A DNA stretch of 64,000 bases, from assembly GCF_002929535.1 (NCBI RefSeq), contig NZ_PJJO01000056.1, positions 124,001 to 188,000 on the forward strand, given 5' to 3'. Origin of the DNA: Cryobacterium sp. Y11 (GTDB lineage: Bacteria; Actinomycetota; Actinomycetes; Actinomycetales; Microbacteriaceae). Made by a program: the position numbers and the translations under genes. Position 1 is the first letter of the stretch. Each line of letters begins with the position of its first letter. The notes under the pieces are model-generated. The model was not told where the DNA came from and did no database searches. It saw only the letters and a list, made by a program, of their open reading frames with translations. Below are positions 8,811 through 16,828 of the stretch, piece after piece.

Positions 8811-9260
8811 ATGATGGAAGCTGACCAGAATTTGTTTGACCGCGCCGTGGATCAGATGACGCTCCGCTGGCCAGGTGCTTCCGAAGCGGTGGCGGCGGCG
8901 GCTTATTTGGATGACGGGTCTATCCTCACGGGGGTTTCGTTGGACAACTTCAACGCGGCTATGAACTTGTGTGCCGAAACGGGTCCCATCTGCGAGGCCT
9001 ATTCCCAGGGTCGACGAATCGTCGCGTCGATCTGTGTCAGCCGCGAACCTGGCAGGGATGGTTTCACGGTGTTGTCACCGTGTGGAGCATGCCAGGAAAG
9101 GCTCGCCATCTGGGGTCCGACGGTAGAGGTCGGTGTCAGTGACGCCAGCAGCTCGTCGGGTTGGTCGAGTCGTCCTCTGCTCGCCGTGAATCCTTACTAC
9201 TGGGCCGCAGCTTTCGCCGAGGATGACGTTTGGCCATCGGCGGCTCAACACGGGAGTTGA
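8811..9260 (+). CDS. Cytidine deaminase-like protein
   Basis: 149-residue zinc-dependent deaminase fold. The first motif CAE (in AMNLCAETGP) supplies one zinc ligand plus the proton-shuttle glutamate, and SPCGACQERL supplies the other two cysteines. It resembles tetrameric cytidine deaminases and blasticidin S deaminases, so the substrate could be cytidine, deoxycytidine or a nucleoside antibiotic. GATACT ends 6 nt before ATG 8811, suggesting a leaderless start. A second ATG follows immediately at 8814. No pyrimidine salvage partner is adjacent. The gene ends against IS debris, so it may have arrived by transfer or be a stranded remnant of a larger locus. Confidence 0.78.
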   Translation: MMEADQNLFDRAVDQMTLRWPGASEAVAAAAYLDDGSILTGVSLDNFNAAMNLCAETGPICEAYSQGRRIVASICVSREPGRDGFTVLSPCGACQERLAIWGPTVEVGVSDASSSSGWSSRPLLAVNPYYWAAAFAEDDVWPSAAQHGS

Positions 9261-9668
9261 TCCTGCAGAGCGCCGCGACGAGTTTCACGGCTACAGACGG
9301 TCGTGCCGATTCTGCGTATGCCGAGTCGATAAGAGTGCGTGCCGGTCTCGATGATGGTGCCGTTGAACGTCAACCGGTCAACGATCGCGGCGCAGAGCCT
9401 CGGGTCTGTGAATGTTGTCGTCTAGCCGGAGAGGACCCGATCGCGATGGAGTTGTTTTCCTCCCGTTCTGTGCGGGCTTGGAAGAGCAGTTCGGCGCCGC
9501 GACGGTCGAGTTCCCTGTAGCCGAGTTCGTCGATCATGAGCAGATCGACGCGGCCGTAACGGGCGATGGTCCGGGCCAGGTTCTTCTCGTCGGCAGCCTC
9601 TGCCGGAGTCGCCGATGAGACAAAGCTGACCTCGCCGGACCCAGTCGCGGGTGGCGAGGGTATTGATG
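9245..9668 (-). pseudogene. IS21-family istB remnant, frameshifted and internally deleted
   Basis: Three pieces in different frames match the IstB helper ATPase in order: TLATRDWVRRGQLCLIGDSG; then DEKNLARTIARYGRVDLLMIDELGY with RRGAELLFQARTEREENNSIAI; then FTDPRLCAAIVDRLTFNG with IIETGTHSYRL (about 9300-9416). The Walker A GTGKSH and about 35 following residues are deleted at the first frameshift. A second, smaller deletion lies near 9420. There is no istA and no recognisable terminal inverted repeat. The fragment cannot encode a working transposition helper. Confidence 0.85.
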
Positions 9669-9991
9669 GTGGCGGGGTAGATGTCACCGGACATCGCAAT
9701 GTCTCCGATCATGACGACCTTGCCGGTGAGGCTGCAATCGACACACGGGCCGGCTCAACCCGCTGTTGCGTAAACTTCGACGAGGTCGCTCGCCTCGATG
9801 GTCGACGCGACGACCTGTAATTCGCCGCTCGGGTCGGCCAGCAGAAGGCCAGCTGCGGAGGCGTTGAGCACCTCGACGCATTCCTTGAGGAGAGTGCGCG
9901 ACACCTCGAGAACGTCATATTCGCCCACTGGGGTGTCCGTCATCTTCACTAAGGCGCAGCTCACCAGTGAGGCGCGAATGCGAGCGGCCAT
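9669..9991 (-). pseudogene. GAF (GAF-ANTAR type) regulator fragment
   Basis: The first 78 codons read through a GAF-domain N-terminus (DVLEVSRTLLKECVEVLNASAAGLLLADPSGELQ). An in-frame TGA at 9755-9757 interrupts it, and the frame continues with AGPCVDCSLTGKVVMIGDI and SGDIYPA, typical of GAF domains of GAF-ANTAR antiterminators. From about 9668 the same frame runs into istB sequence, so the rest of the GAF domain and any ANTAR domain are gone. The cause looks like IS21-associated rearrangement plus a nonsense mutation. The start is ATG 9991, behind a plausible promoter. Confidence 0.75.
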
Positions 9992-10011
9992 GAGGGAATT
10001 TTATGATTTTT

Positions 10012-10040
10012 CGTATAAATTACTCAGTTTCCGAAGTGAA
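10012..10040 (-). promoter_or_regulatory. Candidate promoter of the GAF pseudogene
   Basis: On the minus strand, TTCACT (10040-10035), a 17-nt spacer and TATACG (10017-10012) lie in an AT-rich pocket about 20 nt upstream of ATG 9991. This spacing and composition fit a vegetative promoter. No good ribosome site follows it. Confidence 0.4.
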
Positions 10041-10101
10041 ATGTACTGGCAGTTCTGCTCGGTCATAATGACGGCGCCACCGGGTCAGTCACAGGCATTC
10101 C

Positions 10102-11799
10102 TCAGCCGCAATGCAGCCAGTAGAAGCTCTGGGCGCCGAGGGTGAGCGTCAAGGCGCCCTCGTCGTCAAAGCTCGGAAATACAGCTCCGCCGAACAGGTC
10201 ATACAGCCGCGTTCCGGCCATGTCAGCGTCGTCGATCGTGAAGGCGACCGGGTTGTGCGAGAAGCTGAACACGCACATGACCGTTTCCGGCTGGTCGCCG
10301 AACATCGAGCCGGAGCCCGCGTAACTGCGTGTGAACACGAGCACGGATTCGTGGTTGGTTGTGAGTACGCGGATCGTGCCGAGTCCGAAGGTCTGGTGTG
10401 CCTTGCGCACGTGGATGACATTGCGAATCCAGTGCAGCAGCGAACCGGACTGCGCCAGCTGCGATTCCACGTTGGTTTGGGTGAAGTTGTAGACGAGGGA
10501 TTGCACAACGGGCAAAAAGAGCTTGCCGGGATCGGCATCCGAGAAACCGGCATTACGGTCGGGGGTCCACTGCATCGGCGTGCGTGAACTGTCCCGGTCG
10601 GGGAGCCAAATATTGTCGCCCATGCCAATCTCGTCGCCGTAATAGAGAAACGGACTGCCCGGCAGGGCAAAGAGTAAAGCGTGAGCCAGTTCCAGCTCGG
10701 CCCGTGAATTGTCGAGCAGCGGAGCCAGCCGCCTGCGGATGCCGATATTGGCGCGCATCCGTGGGTCGTAGGCATACCAGCCGTACATGGCCTGCCGATA
10801 TTCTTCGCTCACCATCTCGAGCGTGAGCTCGTCATGGTTGCGCAGGAAGACGCCCCAGCCGGCGCCGTCCGGAATGTCGGTGGTCTCGGAGAGCACGCGC
10901 ACGAGCTCGTTGGCCTGCTGCGAGCGCAGGGAGTAGAAGATGCGCGGCATTACCGGAAAATCGAAGGCCATATGGCATTCCGGTTCTTCCTCGGTGCCGA
11001 AGAACGCGGCGACCTCGCGCGGCCACTGATTCGCTTCAGCGATCATGACTCGTCCGGGGTACTCCCGATCAACCATGGCACGAAGCCGCTTAACGTACTC
11101 GTGGGTGGGTGGCTCGCCCTCGCCGTTGCCCTCGTCGGACTCGAACAGGTAGGGGATCGCATCGAGCCGGAAACCGTCTACCCCCAAGTCAAGCCAGAAT
11201 CTCACGACGTCGAAGATCGCTTCCTGCACGGCCGGGTTCTCGAAGTTCAGGTCGGGCTGGTGCGAGAAGAAGCGGTGAAAGAAGAATTGGCGTCGCACCG
11301 GGTCGAAGGCCCAGTTCGATTCCTCGGTGTCGGTGAAAATGATGCGGACGTTGGGATAGCGCTCGTCGGTGTCGCTCCAGACGTAGAAGTCACCGTACGG
11401 GCCGTCTGGATCTGCGCGGGACTGTTGGAACCACTCGTGCTGGTCTGAGGTGTGGTTGAGCGGAAAATCGATCACGATACGCATATTGCGTTCGTGCGCC
11501 TTAGTGACGAGGTCTTTGAATTCCTCCAGTGTTCCAAACTCCGGCAGAATTGTGCGGTAGTCGGCCACGTCGTAGCCGCCATCCTTGAGCGGAGAATTGA
11601 AGAACGGCGGAATCCACAGGGCGTCGATACCAAGCCACTGCAAGTAGTCCAGCTTCGACACCAGCCCAGAGAGATCGCCGGAACCGTCGGCATTGCTGTC
11701 GACGAACGAGCGAACCATCACCTCGTAGAAGACGGCACGGCGATACCAGAGCGGATCGAGTGCCAAACCGGGTAACTGAATGGGGGCGGTGAAACTCAC
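10102..11799 (-). CDS. treS: Maltose alpha-D-glucosyltransferase / trehalose synthase TreS
   Basis: 565-residue GH13 enzyme interconverting maltose and trehalose. It begins with LWYRRAVFYEVMVRSFVDSN. GVDGFRLDAIPYLFE carries the catalytic aspartate, MIAEANQWP the acid/base glutamate and FLRNHDELTLEM the third carboxylate, all in TreS-type context. GTG 11799 was chosen because GGAAGGA sits 4-6 nt upstream and a longer frame adds no conserved residues. In mycobacteria TreS works with Pep2, GlgE and GlgB in alpha-glucan synthesis, but none of those is adjacent, and no maltokinase domain is fused. Confidence 0.93.
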   Translation of the reverse strand: MSFTAPIQLPGLALDPLWYRRAVFYEVMVRSFVDSNADGSGDLSGLVSKLDYLQWLGIDALWIPPFFNSPLKDGGYDVADYRTILPEFGTLEEFKDLVTKAHERNMRIVIDFPLNHTSDQHEWFQQSRADPDGPYGDFYVWSDTDERYPNVRIIFTDTEESNWAFDPVRRQFFFHRFFSHQPDLNFENPAVQEAIFDVVRFWLDLGVDGFRLDAIPYLFESDEGNGEGEPPTHEYVKRLRAMVDREYPGRVMIAEANQWPREVAAFFGTEEEPECHMAFDFPVMPRIFYSLRSQQANELVRVLSETTDIPDGAGWGVFLRNHDELTLEMVSEEYRQAMYGWYAYDPRMRANIGIRRRLAPLLDNSRAELELAHALLFALPGSPFLYYGDEIGMGDNIWLPDRDSSRTPMQWTPDRNAGFSDADPGKLFLPVVQSLVYNFTQTNVESQLAQSGSLLHWIRNVIHVRKAHQTFGLGTIRVLTTNHESVLVFTRSYAGSGSMFGDQPETVMCVFSFSHNPVAFTIDDADMAGTRLYDLFGGAVFPSFDDEGALTLTLGAQSFYWLHCG

Positions 11800-11917
11800 G
11801 GCTGTCCTTCCGTCCCGGCAAAGGGCTCTATCTCGATCCAAGTCGTGGTTTGAGTTTAGAACGGCCGACGCGGTAGAGGTCCAGCTTTGTGCAAGTCTGC
11901 CACCTAAACTAGGCCCG

Positions 11918-12871
11918 ATGATCGTTTCCTCTTCCTACGACAAAGTCCTGGCTGGCCTGACTGTGCGCGAGCGCACGGCATCCGCTTTCGGCACCAGCGG
12001 GAGTACCACCAAATATTGGGAGTACGGCGATCCCGCTGCGGCCACCACCCTCGTGCTCGTGCACGGGTTTCGCGGCGATCACCACGGATTACAGCTGGTC
12101 GTGGCTGAGTTGCTGAGTGCGGTCGAAATCCCCGGCGGTGCAGTGGATGCCACCCCTCCCGCACTGCGCATCATCGCGCCTGATCTACCCGGATTCGGCC
12201 AGTCGGAGCCGCTGGGCGATGGGGATCATTCCCTGGCCGGGTATGCCAGCTGGCTGCGGGAATTTCTGCGTGTTCTGGCTCCGACCGGGCGCCTGGTCAT
12301 GCTCGGGCATTCCTTCGGGTCGATCGTGGTCGCCGCGGCCATCGCCGACGGTCTGGCCGCCGATGACGTTGTTCTGGTCAATCCGATCGCGGCTCCGGCG
12401 TTGTCCGGGCCGCGCGGAATCCTGACCCGGCTGGCCGTGTTCTACTACTGGGCCGCAGCAACGCTGCCGGAACGGTTGGGCTACGCGTTGCTGCAAAACC
12501 GGGCTATCGTGCGCGTCATGAGTGTGAGCATGGCCAAGACGCGGGACCCGACACTGCGGCGCTGGATTCACAACCAGCACGATCGATATTTCAGCGCATT
12601 CGCGAACCGTCAGGTAGTCATGGCCGCCTTCACCGCCTCGGTCAGTCACGACGTCAGCGAATTCGCGGCGCGCATTCGGCAACCAACCCTGCTCATCGCG
12701 GCCGACCGTGACGACATCACCCCGCTGGCCGCGCAACACCGGCTGCAGGGCCTGTTTCCAAATGCGACCCTGCGCGTCATCGACAACGTGGGCCATCTCA
12801 TCCACTATGAAACGCCGAAACCGGCGGCAACGTACATTCGGGAGTTTCTCGTGCCGGAGCGACCGGTATGA
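11918..12871 (+). CDS. Alpha/beta hydrolase
   Basis: 317-residue alpha/beta-hydrolase-fold protein. LVHGFRGDHHG forms the oxyanion region, GHSFGS carries the nucleophilic serine (about residue 132), AADRDDITP the acid and NVGHLIHYETP the catalytic histidine. The substrate is not evident. TAAACT ends 7 nt before ATG 11918, indicating leaderless expression. It overlaps the downstream glycosyltransferase by ATGA, so the two are translated as a pair. This suggests a joint role in making or trimming an envelope glycolipid or polysaccharide, which is inference only. Confidence 0.83.
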   Translation: MIVSSSYDKVLAGLTVRERTASAFGTSGSTTKYWEYGDPAAATTLVLVHGFRGDHHGLQLVVAELLSAVEIPGGAVDATPPALRIIAPDLPGFGQSEPLGDGDHSLAGYASWLREFLRVLAPTGRLVMLGHSFGSIVVAAAIADGLAADDVVLVNPIAAPALSGPRGILTRLAVFYYWAAATLPERLGYALLQNRAIVRVMSVSMAKTRDPTLRRWIHNQHDRYFSAFANRQVVMAAFTASVSHDVSEFAARIRQPTLLIAADRDDITPLAAQHRLQGLFPNATLRVIDNVGHLIHYETPKPAATYIREFLVPERPV

Positions 12872-13932
12872 GAATCGTGGTTGATTGCCGGTACGTGCGG
12901 CTGGATCAGCACGATGGCATCAGCCGGTATACCGCCGGGCTGGTCACCGAACTGGGGCGGCTGCATCCGCTCACCATGCTGATCAGCGACCATCGGCAAC
13001 TCACGATGCTACCGGCCTTGCCGTGGCAAATCGTGCGGGCACCCACCAGCCTGCTCGAACCCCTGATCGCCCTGTCTGTCAATCGGTTGAAGCCCGATGT
13101 GGTGTTCAGCCCGATGCAGACAATGGGCTCGTGGGGCCGCAAATACCGCCTTTTTTTAACCGTGCACGATTTGATCTACTATCGCAATCGCACCCCACCG
13201 CGTGACTTACCAGAGTTCATCCGGCTGCTGTGGCGGGCCTACCATCTCTCCTGGTGGCCACAACGGATGCTGCTGAACGGCGCCGACGGCGTTATTACCG
13301 TGTCCGAGACCACCCGCGCGCTGATCAGTGAGCACCGGCTCACCCGGCGTCCAGTCATTGTCGTGGCCAATGCGGCCGATCGCGTTCCCGGTCCCCTTCG
13401 TCATCGCAGCATTCCGGAGACCACTCGTCTGGTCTACATGGGATCGTTCATGCCTTACAAAAACCTCGACACCCTCGTGTTGGCCATGGCCGACCTGCCA
13501 GAGTATGAGCTGCACCTGCTCAGCCGGGTGTCCCAAGCCGAACGTGACCGCCTGAGCCGCAGGGCCCCGCAGGCCCGCCTGGTCTTTCACGACGGAGTCA
13601 GCGATGACGAATACCAGAGCCTGCTGCGCTCGGCGACCGCGCTGGTGACCGCCTCACTCGATGAGGGCTTTGGAATTCCGCTGGTCGAGGCGATGAGTCT
13701 CGGCATTCCCGTTGTGGTCAGCGACATTCCTATTTTTCGAGAGATCGGCGCAGACGCGGCCCTGTATTTTGACCCGAAGAGTGCCGACAGCATCGCCGCA
13801 ACCGTTCGGCGACTGGGCGCAGCGGGGGAGTGGGCGGCCAGGTCTGCCCTGTCGGTCGATCAGGCGGCCCGGTTCACGTGGGCGGGATCGGCCCGTACGT
13901 TGCTTGAGGTGTTGGAAGCGCCGTCGGCGTAG
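12868..13932 (+). CDS. GT4 family glycosyltransferase
   Basis: 354-residue GT-B glycosyltransferase. MRIVVDCRYVRLDQHDGISRY is a typical group 1 N-terminus. The C-terminal half has MGSFMPYKNLDTLV and ASLDEGFGIPLVEAMSLGIPVVVSD, the E-x7-E donor-binding signature of GT4. There is no signal peptide or membrane segment, so it acts on the cytoplasmic face. It is coupled to the upstream hydrolase by a 4-bp overlap. A 7-T run at 13151-13157 inside the gene is unusual for this GC content. Acceptor and sugar cannot be deduced. Confidence 0.87.
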   Translation: MRIVVDCRYVRLDQHDGISRYTAGLVTELGRLHPLTMLISDHRQLTMLPALPWQIVRAPTSLLEPLIALSVNRLKPDVVFSPMQTMGSWGRKYRLFLTVHDLIYYRNRTPPRDLPEFIRLLWRAYHLSWWPQRMLLNGADGVITVSETTRALISEHRLTRRPVIVVANAADRVPGPLRHRSIPETTRLVYMGSFMPYKNLDTLVLAMADLPEYELHLLSRVSQAERDRLSRRAPQARLVFHDGVSDDEYQSLLRSATALVTASLDEGFGIPLVEAMSLGIPVVVSDIPIFREIGADAALYFDPKSADSIAATVRRLGAAGEWAARSALSVDQAARFTWAGSARTLLEVLEAPSA

Positions 13933-13937
13933 CCCGT

Positions 13938-14230
13938 GCGCAGCACCTGCGCGGCGCGCGGGACTTGCGCCGCTGCGCGCGAGCCCCAACTCCCGCGCAC
14001 TGGCGCAGGTCCCGCGCAACACGTTACGCGGGATTTCTGGTCATGCCGGAACTCCCGCGCACTGGCGCAACACCCGCGCAGCGTGCTCGGGCAGCACCGG
14101 CCTGGAGCCCGAACTCCCGCGCAGCGGCGCAGGTCCCGCGCAACACGTAGCGGCTGAACGGATGCCCGATGCCCGAGGTCCCGCGCACGGGCGCAGGTCC
14201 CGCGCGACGCGTGGCGCGCGACCGGCCCGA
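13938..14230. repeat. Degenerate GC-rich tandem repeat, about 62-bp period
   Basis: Four units start at 13988, 14050, 14112 and 14176, each with a core close to AACTCCCGCGCACTGGCGCA followed by GGTCCCGCGCAACACGT. Spacings are 62, 62 and 64 bp, and a more decayed unit is possible before 13988. The array fills the space between the glycosyltransferase stop and the convergent histidine phosphatase stop. The units drift (GCACTGG/GCAGCGG/GCACGGG), so it is not a fresh duplication. There are no spacers of the CRISPR kind. It contains spurious open frames on both strands. Confidence 0.8.
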
Positions 14231-14244
14231 GGGTGCGGGTCGCG

Positions 14245-14847
14245 TCAGCGCGCCGGCGACGAGCCGCGGCCGCCCGGTTCGCGCATCGCCGCATCGAAGT
14301 GGGTCAGCAGCAGCTCCTCGTTCGACCAGGAGAAATCGTGCACGGAGCCATTGGCGATGTACTCGCCGTGCCGGGGATGGTCGCCGTTCGTGAGGTGCCG
14401 CAGCAGCGTTCCGATGATGCCACCGTGGCTCAACACGAGCACGGATTGGCCGGCACGACCGGCGGCCAACCCGGACAGCGCAGCGAGCACTCGGTCGATG
14501 ACGTCGCTGCGGGTCTCAAGTCCGGGAACGGCCACACCGTCGGGAAAACAATGTTGACGCTCCGCAAAGGTGAGCCCTTCGATGGCGCCGTGGTGACGTT
14601 CGGTCAGGGCGGGAACCACCTCGGGTTCCCCCAGACCGAGCTCTGCGGCAATGATCCTGGCCGATTCTGCCGCGCGCAGCAGCGGACTGGTCACGATCGC
14701 ATCCCACCGCCTGCTCTGCAGACGCTCAGCGGTGGCGACGGCCTCGGCGCGCCCGGTCGCGTTGAGGGGAATGTCGGTGCGGCCCTGGATCCGCTGGTTT
14801 AAATTCCAGTCGGTCTGGCCGTGACGCACAATCGAGAACCTGGTCAC
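14245..14847 (-). CDS. Histidine phosphatase family protein
   Basis: 200-residue phosphoglycerate-mutase-like phosphatase. SIVRHGQTDWN at the N-terminus holds the phosphorylated histidine, and the C-terminal VLSHGGIIG holds the second histidine. The length and GRTDIPLNATGRAEA are typical of broad-specificity small phosphatases. GTG 14847 is the chosen start. A TTG 45 bp upstream would add residues with no family match. The sir2 gene lies 51 bp upstream on the same strand, so the two may be co-transcribed. Confidence 0.87.
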   Translation of the reverse strand: MTRFSIVRHGQTDWNLNQRIQGRTDIPLNATGRAEAVATAERLQSRRWDAIVTSPLLRAAESARIIAAELGLGEPEVVPALTERHHGAIEGLTFAERQHCFPDGVAVPGLETRSDVIDRVLAALSGLAAGRAGQSVLVLSHGGIIGTLLRHLTNGDHPRHGEYIANGSVHDFSWSNEELLLTHFDAAMREPGGRGSSPAR

Positions 14848-14898
14848 GAGTGATTGCCCCGATTCAACGGTGATGTGCTGTTCCGCGCACAAGCGCGA

Positions 14899-15834
14899 TC
14901 AGCCGAGCAGACGGTCAGCGAGCGCGGCGAGGGTTTCAGAGGTTCCAGCTTCGAGCTTGTGCAGCGCGCGCCCATCGCCCTTGGTCGCGCCACGGTTGAT
15001 CACGATGATCGGCAATTTACGCCGGCGTGCCTGTTCCACCAGACGGATACCGGAATTGACTGCCAGCGAGGACCCAGCAACGATCAGGGCGTCAGCAGCC
15101 TGAATCAGAGCGGATGCCTCCAGAAACGTTTCCGTCGGCACCAATTCACCGAAAAATACGACGTTCGGCTTGAGCATTCCGCCGCAGACGGTGCAGGCCG
15201 GCACCACGAAGTCGTCGATGTTGCCCACATCGGCATCGCCATCAGGAGCGATCCGGATGCTCTCTGGATTGCGCAGGACGGGATTCGCCGCCTCGAGCCG
15301 GGCGGCAATGCTGTCCCGGCCGAACGCCTGCCCGCAGGCCAGGCAAATCACGCGGTCCAGGGACCCGTGCAGCTCGACCACGTGGCGAGAACCCGCTCGG
15401 GTGTGCAATCCGTCGACGTTTTGGGTGATGACGCCGGCGATGGCACCAGCGTATTCCAGTTGCACCAGCGACCGGTGCCCGAGGTTGGGCTGCGCCCGTC
15501 GAAAAACGCTCCAGCCCAGGTGGCTGCCGGCCCAATACCGTTTGCGCGAACGCTCGTCCGCGACAAAGTTCTGAAATGTCATCGGGGTGCGCTTCGGAGC
15601 GCCCTCGCCGCGATAGTCCGGAATACCGGAATCGGTACTGAGGCCGGCGCCGGTGAGCACGGCGGCACGCTTGCCGCGCAGCAACGTTGCGACAGCATCC
15701 ACTGCTCGTTCGGAATCGAGGGCGACGGTCGAGGCGAGCGCGGTAGCGGAATCGGGAGCGTCCGCAGGCTCAAGCGCATCGATGCGCCCCGCGGCCAACT
15801 CCGTTTCGGTGGGCAGAACCGATTCGGCTGTCAT
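14899..15834 (-). CDS. NAD-dependent protein deacylase, Sir2 family
   Basis: 311-residue sirtuin that removes acyl groups from lysine using NAD. It contains GAGLSTDSGIPDYRG, TQNVDGLH, the catalytic histidine in VELHGSL, and two zinc pairs CLAC and CTVC. A 45-residue acidic N-terminal extension precedes the core. AAGGAG lies 5 nt before ATG 15834. The gene is divergent from the SPOUT methyltransferase. Which acyl group it removes is not readable with confidence. Confidence 0.92.
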   Translation of the reverse strand: MTAESVLPTETELAAGRIDALEPADAPDSATALASTVALDSERAVDAVATLLRGKRAAVLTGAGLSTDSGIPDYRGEGAPKRTPMTFQNFVADERSRKRYWAGSHLGWSVFRRAQPNLGHRSLVQLEYAGAIAGVITQNVDGLHTRAGSRHVVELHGSLDRVICLACGQAFGRDSIAARLEAANPVLRNPESIRIAPDGDADVGNIDDFVVPACTVCGGMLKPNVVFFGELVPTETFLEASALIQAADALIVAGSSLAVNSGIRLVEQARRRKLPIIVINRGATKGDGRALHKLEAGTSETLAALADRLLG

Positions 15835-15974
15835 CGGCGCTCCTTTCGAGCAGACATGGGCAGGGGCGAGTCAAGAAAAAGCTCACCCTCTGATTCTAAA
15901 CTCGTCTGTTTTCTCGTTTGACTATTCACCTGTCAGGCTTGGACTTAATTCTCCTTCTTGAAAGGCACTTTTTC

Positions 15975-16784
15975 GTGCAAATCACCCGTATTACCGACCT
16001 GTCCAGCGCGGGTCTTGCCGATTATTCACGTCTGACAGATGTCGCCCTTCGACGAATTCTGGAACCGGCCGGTGGCCTGTATATCGCCGAGTCGCCCAAG
16101 GTCATCGGCAGGGCATTGGCAGCCGGGCATCGGCCGCGGTCCCTGCTCATTCAGGAACAGTGGCTGGCCGACGCCGAGCGACTGCTCGCTGATTGGCCAG
16201 ACGTTCCGGTCTATGTCGGCGACGCGACCGTTGTGGAACAGCTCACCGGGTACAACGTGCACCGCGGCGCCCTCGCTGCCATGCATCGACCCGCGCTCGA
16301 ACCGGTTGAAGCGCTGATCGAGAATGCCCGGCGCATTGTGATCCTCGAGGACATCGTTGACCACACCAATGTCGGTGCTATCTTTCGCTCAGTCGCCGGA
16401 CTCGGCGCCGACGCCGTGCTCATCACCCCGCGCTGCGCCGACCCGCTTTACCGGCGCAGCGTGCGCGTGAGCATGGGGACAGTGCTGCAGGTGCCGTGGA
16501 CTCGACTGCCGGAGTGGAGCGTGGCCACGCCACTGCTGCACGCCGCCGGCTTTCACCTGGCCGCCCTGGCCCTGGCCGACAACGCGGTCTCTCTCGACGT
16601 GTTCGCCGAGGCGGCACCCGAACGGCTTGCGATCGTCCTCGGTGCAGAAGGTGACGGGCTCAGCCGACACGCGCTCGAGGCCGCCGACACGGTCGTGACG
16701 ATTCCGATGCTGCACGGCGTCGACTCGCTCAACGTCGCCTCCGCAAGCGCCGTCGCACTGTACGCGCTGCGCACGCGGGTGTGA
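15975..16784 (+). CDS. SPOUT-class (TrmH/SpoU) RNA methyltransferase
   Basis: 269-residue 2'-O-ribose RNA methyltransferase. The N-terminal half is an RNA-substrate-binding domain (LYIAESPKVIGRAL). The C-terminal knot has NVGAIFRSVAGLGADAVL, LGAEGDGLS and VDSLNVASASAVALY, the three SpoU motifs. GTG 15975 was chosen for the GAAAGG ribosome site and because homologues begin near ITRITDLS. The target, rRNA or tRNA, is not evident. Confidence 0.88.
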   Translation: MQITRITDLSSAGLADYSRLTDVALRRILEPAGGLYIAESPKVIGRALAAGHRPRSLLIQEQWLADAERLLADWPDVPVYVGDATVVEQLTGYNVHRGALAAMHRPALEPVEALIENARRIVILEDIVDHTNVGAIFRSVAGLGADAVLITPRCADPLYRRSVRVSMGTVLQVPWTRLPEWSVATPLLHAAGFHLAALALADNAVSLDVFAEAAPERLAIVLGAEGDGLSRHALEAADTVVTIPMLHGVDSLNVASASAVALYALRTRV

Positions 16785-16828
16785 GCGCGCCGCCCCGATG
16801 CGCCGAACGAAGAAGTTAGGCTGAACGA

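Noticed and set aside
13938..14230. Possible CRISPR array
   Set aside because: Units are contiguous and degenerate with no unique spacers, and no cas gene is in the window.
13860..14294. 144-codon minus-strand frame rich in Arg/Ala over the repeat array
   Set aside because: It runs across the 62-bp repeats and into the end of the glycosyltransferase gene; its composition simply reflects GC-rich repeats, and no start signal precedes it.
14854..15921. 355-codon plus-strand frame opposite sir2
   Set aside because: It is the antisense shadow of a sirtuin with complete catalytic and zinc motifs.
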